DNA from: an uncultured beta proteobacterium
GTDB taxonomy: Bacteria; Pseudomonadota; Gammaproteobacteria; Burkholderiales; Burkholderiaceae_C
Assembly: GCA_903927495.1 (NCBI GenBank)
Contig: CAIYNH010000996.1
Location: forward strand, 1-6,992
Length of the DNA stretch: 6,992 nt
Direction: 5' to 3'
Shown here: positions 5,987-6,992 of the stretch, one piece after another
Numbering within the stretch: position 1 is the stretch's first letter
How the letters are laid out: every line of letters starts with the position of its first letter
Translations under genes and position numbers: made by a program
The notes under the pieces: generated by a model
Database searches by the model: none
Told to the model about the DNA's origin: nothing
Seen by the model: only the letters and a program-made list of their open reading frames with translations

Positions 5987-6006
5987 AATAGAACGACCGT
6001 TCTATT
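5987..6006. promoter_or_regulatory. TetR-type operator palindrome in the SDR/ETF-QO divergent region
   Basis: A perfect 9-bp inverted repeat, AATAGAACG and CGTTCTATT, around a 2-bp centre (AC). It ends 18 bp before the SDR ATG. Length, symmetry and the GAACG-N2-CGTTC core suit a TetR-family dimer, the class that controls fatty-acid and branched-chain catabolic genes in proteobacteria (PsrA, LiuQ, FadP). It overlaps or abuts any promoter that could serve the SDR operon. No regulator gene lies within the window. The specific regulator is not identified. Confidence 0.7.
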
Positions 6007-6096
6007 GTCAAACTTTTACACGTCTAAAATAGTTTTAATATTCGACAATTAGCGGCCAGTAACCCTTGCGGGTTGATGCCCTATCTTAATCAGTAA

Positions 6097-6201
6097 ATGA
6101 CAGCCAACATCCGGCGATCAGTCGGGGGCAAAGTAAGCTCACAAAGCGCACGCGTTGGTCGTTTCCAGAAAGTATCAATAAAGAAAGCGAGAGCACAATG
6201 A
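6097..6201 (+). CDS. Possible 34-codon leader ORF overlapping the ETF-QO start
   Basis: An ATG at 6097 opens a 34-residue basic peptide (MTANIRRSVGGK...KKARAQ). Its TGA overlaps the ETF-QO ATG as ATGA (6198-6201), the arrangement of translationally coupled genes. No Shine-Dalgarno is visible before the ATG, and the peptide has no recognised motif. An open frame of this length arises easily by chance. I list it only because the ETF-QO start itself has a weak ribosome binding site. Confidence 0.15.
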   Translation: MTANIRRSVGGKVSSQSARVGRFQKVSIKKARAQ

Positions 6202-6992
6202 CAAATCAGGAAATTCTGGCCCAGTTTGGCCCCCGTGAATCAATGGAGTACGACCTGGTCGTGGTTGGCGGCGGCCCAGCAGGCCTGTCGACTGCCATTC
6301 GTCTGAAGCAATTGGCCGCCGAAAAAGGCAAAGAAGTCTCCGTGGTAGTGCTTGAAAAAGGCTCCGAGCCGGGTGCCCACATCTTGTCAGGTGCTGTGCT
6401 TGACCCGATCTCGCTTAACGAATTGTTTCCCAACTGGAAAGAACTTGGTGCCCCACTGAATCAGCCCGTCACGGACGAGGCCATGATGTTTTTGTCGGAG
6501 ACCAGCGGCTACCGTACTCCCAACATGCTGTTGCCCAAGTGCAGCCAGAACCATGGCAACTACATCATCAGTCTGGGCGCTTTGACGCGCTGGCTGGCCA
6601 CGCAAGCTGAAGGACTGGGTGTAGAAATATTCCCCGGTTTTGCCGCTGCCGAGGTGCTGTACGATGAACAAGGGGCAGTGAAAGGCGTAGCCACAGGCAA
6701 TATGGGCGTGGGCAAAGACGGTGAGCCAGGTGAAGCGTTTCAGATCGGCATGGAACTGCTGGGCAAGTACACCATTTTTGCCGAAGGCTCGCGCGGCCAT
6801 TTGGGCAAACAGCTCATTGCCAAGTACCAGCTCGATGCCGGTTGTGATCCGCAAAGCTACGGCATTGGCATCAAGGAACTGTGGGAAGTTGACCCGGCAA
6901 GGCACGAGCCGGGCCTGGTAGTGCACACTGCCGGTTGGCCGATGAATGATGCCACCTATGGTGGCTCGTTCCTGTACCACATGGAAGACAAC
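6198..6992 (+). CDS. etfQO: Electron transfer flavoprotein:ubiquinone oxidoreductase, N-terminal half (runs off the right edge)
   Basis: The first 265 residues of a protein usually about 550 long; the frame is open to the last base. ETF-QO is a membrane-associated flavo-iron-sulfur enzyme that takes electrons from ETF, reduced by acyl-CoA dehydrogenases, and delivers them to ubiquinone. The FAD-binding GGGPAG (24-29) and Glu53 at the end of strand 2 are present, as is the family stretch GAHILSGAVLDP (59-70). YIISLGALTRWLATQAEGLGVEIFPG (about 121-146) and FAEGSRGHLGKQL (about 195-207) also fit. The C-terminal 4Fe-4S domain lies beyond the edge. The start is supported by the family opening MTNQEILAQFGPRESMEYD. 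The ribosome binding site is weak (GCGAGAG). It is divergent from the SDR operon across a shared region holding a TetR-type operator, which suggests joint control with acyl-CoA catabolism. Confidence 0.93.
   Translation, partial: MTNQEILAQFGPRESMEYDLVVVGGGPAGLSTAIRLKQLAAEKGKEVSVVVLEKGSEPGAHILSGAVLDPISLNELFPNWKELGAPLNQPVTDEAMMFLSETSGYRTPNMLLPKCSQNHGNYIISLGALTRWLATQAEGLGVEIFPGFAAAEVLYDEQGAVKGVATGNMGVGKDGEPGEAFQIGMELLGKYTIFAEGSRGHLGKQLIAKYQLDAGCDPQSYGIGIKELWEVDPARHEPGLVVHTAGWPMNDATYGGSFLYHMEDN

Larger units (their letters stand above)
5970..6197. promoter_or_regulatory. Divergent promoter region between the SDR operon and ETF-QO
   Basis: A 228-bp AT-rich gap holding the palindromic operator. 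For the minus strand, GACAAT (6009-6004) is a possible -10 that puts the start inside the palindrome. TTGACA (6011-6006) as a -35 would place the start downstream of the Shine-Dalgarno and is unlikely. For the plus strand, TTTACA (6015-6020) and TAATAT (6036-6041) are a loose -35/-10 pair at 15 bp. A short hairpin, AACCC-TTGC-GGGTT (6061-6074), lies in the ETF-QO leader. Promoter calls are weak. Confidence 0.35.

Noticed and set aside
5970..6011. Upstream extension of the SDR by 14 residues
   Set aside because: It would translate through the palindromic operator and has no ribosome binding site. SDR similarity and GGAGA support the ATG at 5969.
6006..6011. TTGACA as the -35 of the SDR promoter
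   Set aside because: With any nearby -10 the transcript would start downstream of the SDR Shine-Dalgarno.
6387..6980. 197-codon minus-strand frame opposite ETF-QO
   Set aside because: It is an antisense shadow of a clearly recognisable flavoprotein.

Overview
The window reads as chromosomal DNA of a betaproteobacterium, most likely family Comamonadaceae (Rhodoferax/Polaromonas-like). The support is an ETF:ubiquinone oxidoreductase and a short-chain dehydrogenase that look like their Burkholderiales relatives, a CoA-transferase with a long C-terminal extension, and an intergenic element resembling the 'TTGCTATAAA...TAGCTGC' repeats I recall from Comamonadaceae genomes. This assignment rests on recognition, not on a search. 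Base composition is moderate and even, and I see no mobile element, tRNA, rRNA or CRISPR array.

Layout. Positions 1-940 (minus) hold the first 313 codons of a secreted multihaem cytochrome c of the hydroxylamine oxidoreductase (HAO) family, with seven CxxCH motifs in view and its 3' end off the left edge. Positions 1081-3003 (minus) hold a 640-residue YdiF-type acyl-CoA:carboxylate CoA-transferase with an extra C-terminal module. Divergent from it, at 3172-3768 (plus), is an AhpD-like peroxidase-related protein. The 168-bp gap between these two starts carries two FNR/CRP-type boxes, each matching TTGAT-N4-ATCAA at 9 of 10 positions. A repeat-like stretch (about 3757-3826) lies between the convergent ends of the AhpD-like gene and the next block.

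Positions 5969-3828 (minus) form a tight three-gene operon: SDR dehydrogenase, EamA/DMT transporter, hotdog thioesterase. A 20-bp perfect inverted repeat typical of a TetR-family operator lies just upstream of the SDR start. Divergent from the operon, from 6198 to the right edge (plus), is the N-terminal half of ETF:ubiquinone oxidoreductase.

How the genes may fit together. CoA-transferase, thioesterase, SDR dehydrogenase and ETF-QO are all typical of acyl-CoA (fatty acid, branched-chain or aromatic acid) degradation. ETF-QO passes electrons from acyl-CoA dehydrogenases to ubiquinone. A TetR-type regulator sensing an acyl-CoA would be a plausible owner of the operator. The AhpD-like protein may add thiol-based redox protection. 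The HAO-like cytochrome belongs to periplasmic nitrogen-oxide or hydroxylamine chemistry. With the FNR-type boxes it suggests that part of this locus is tuned to oxygen limitation, which is inference. I found no clearly new defence or mobile system. The most interesting points are the HAO-like cytochrome, the paired FNR-type boxes, the CoA-transferase extension and the TetR-type operator.
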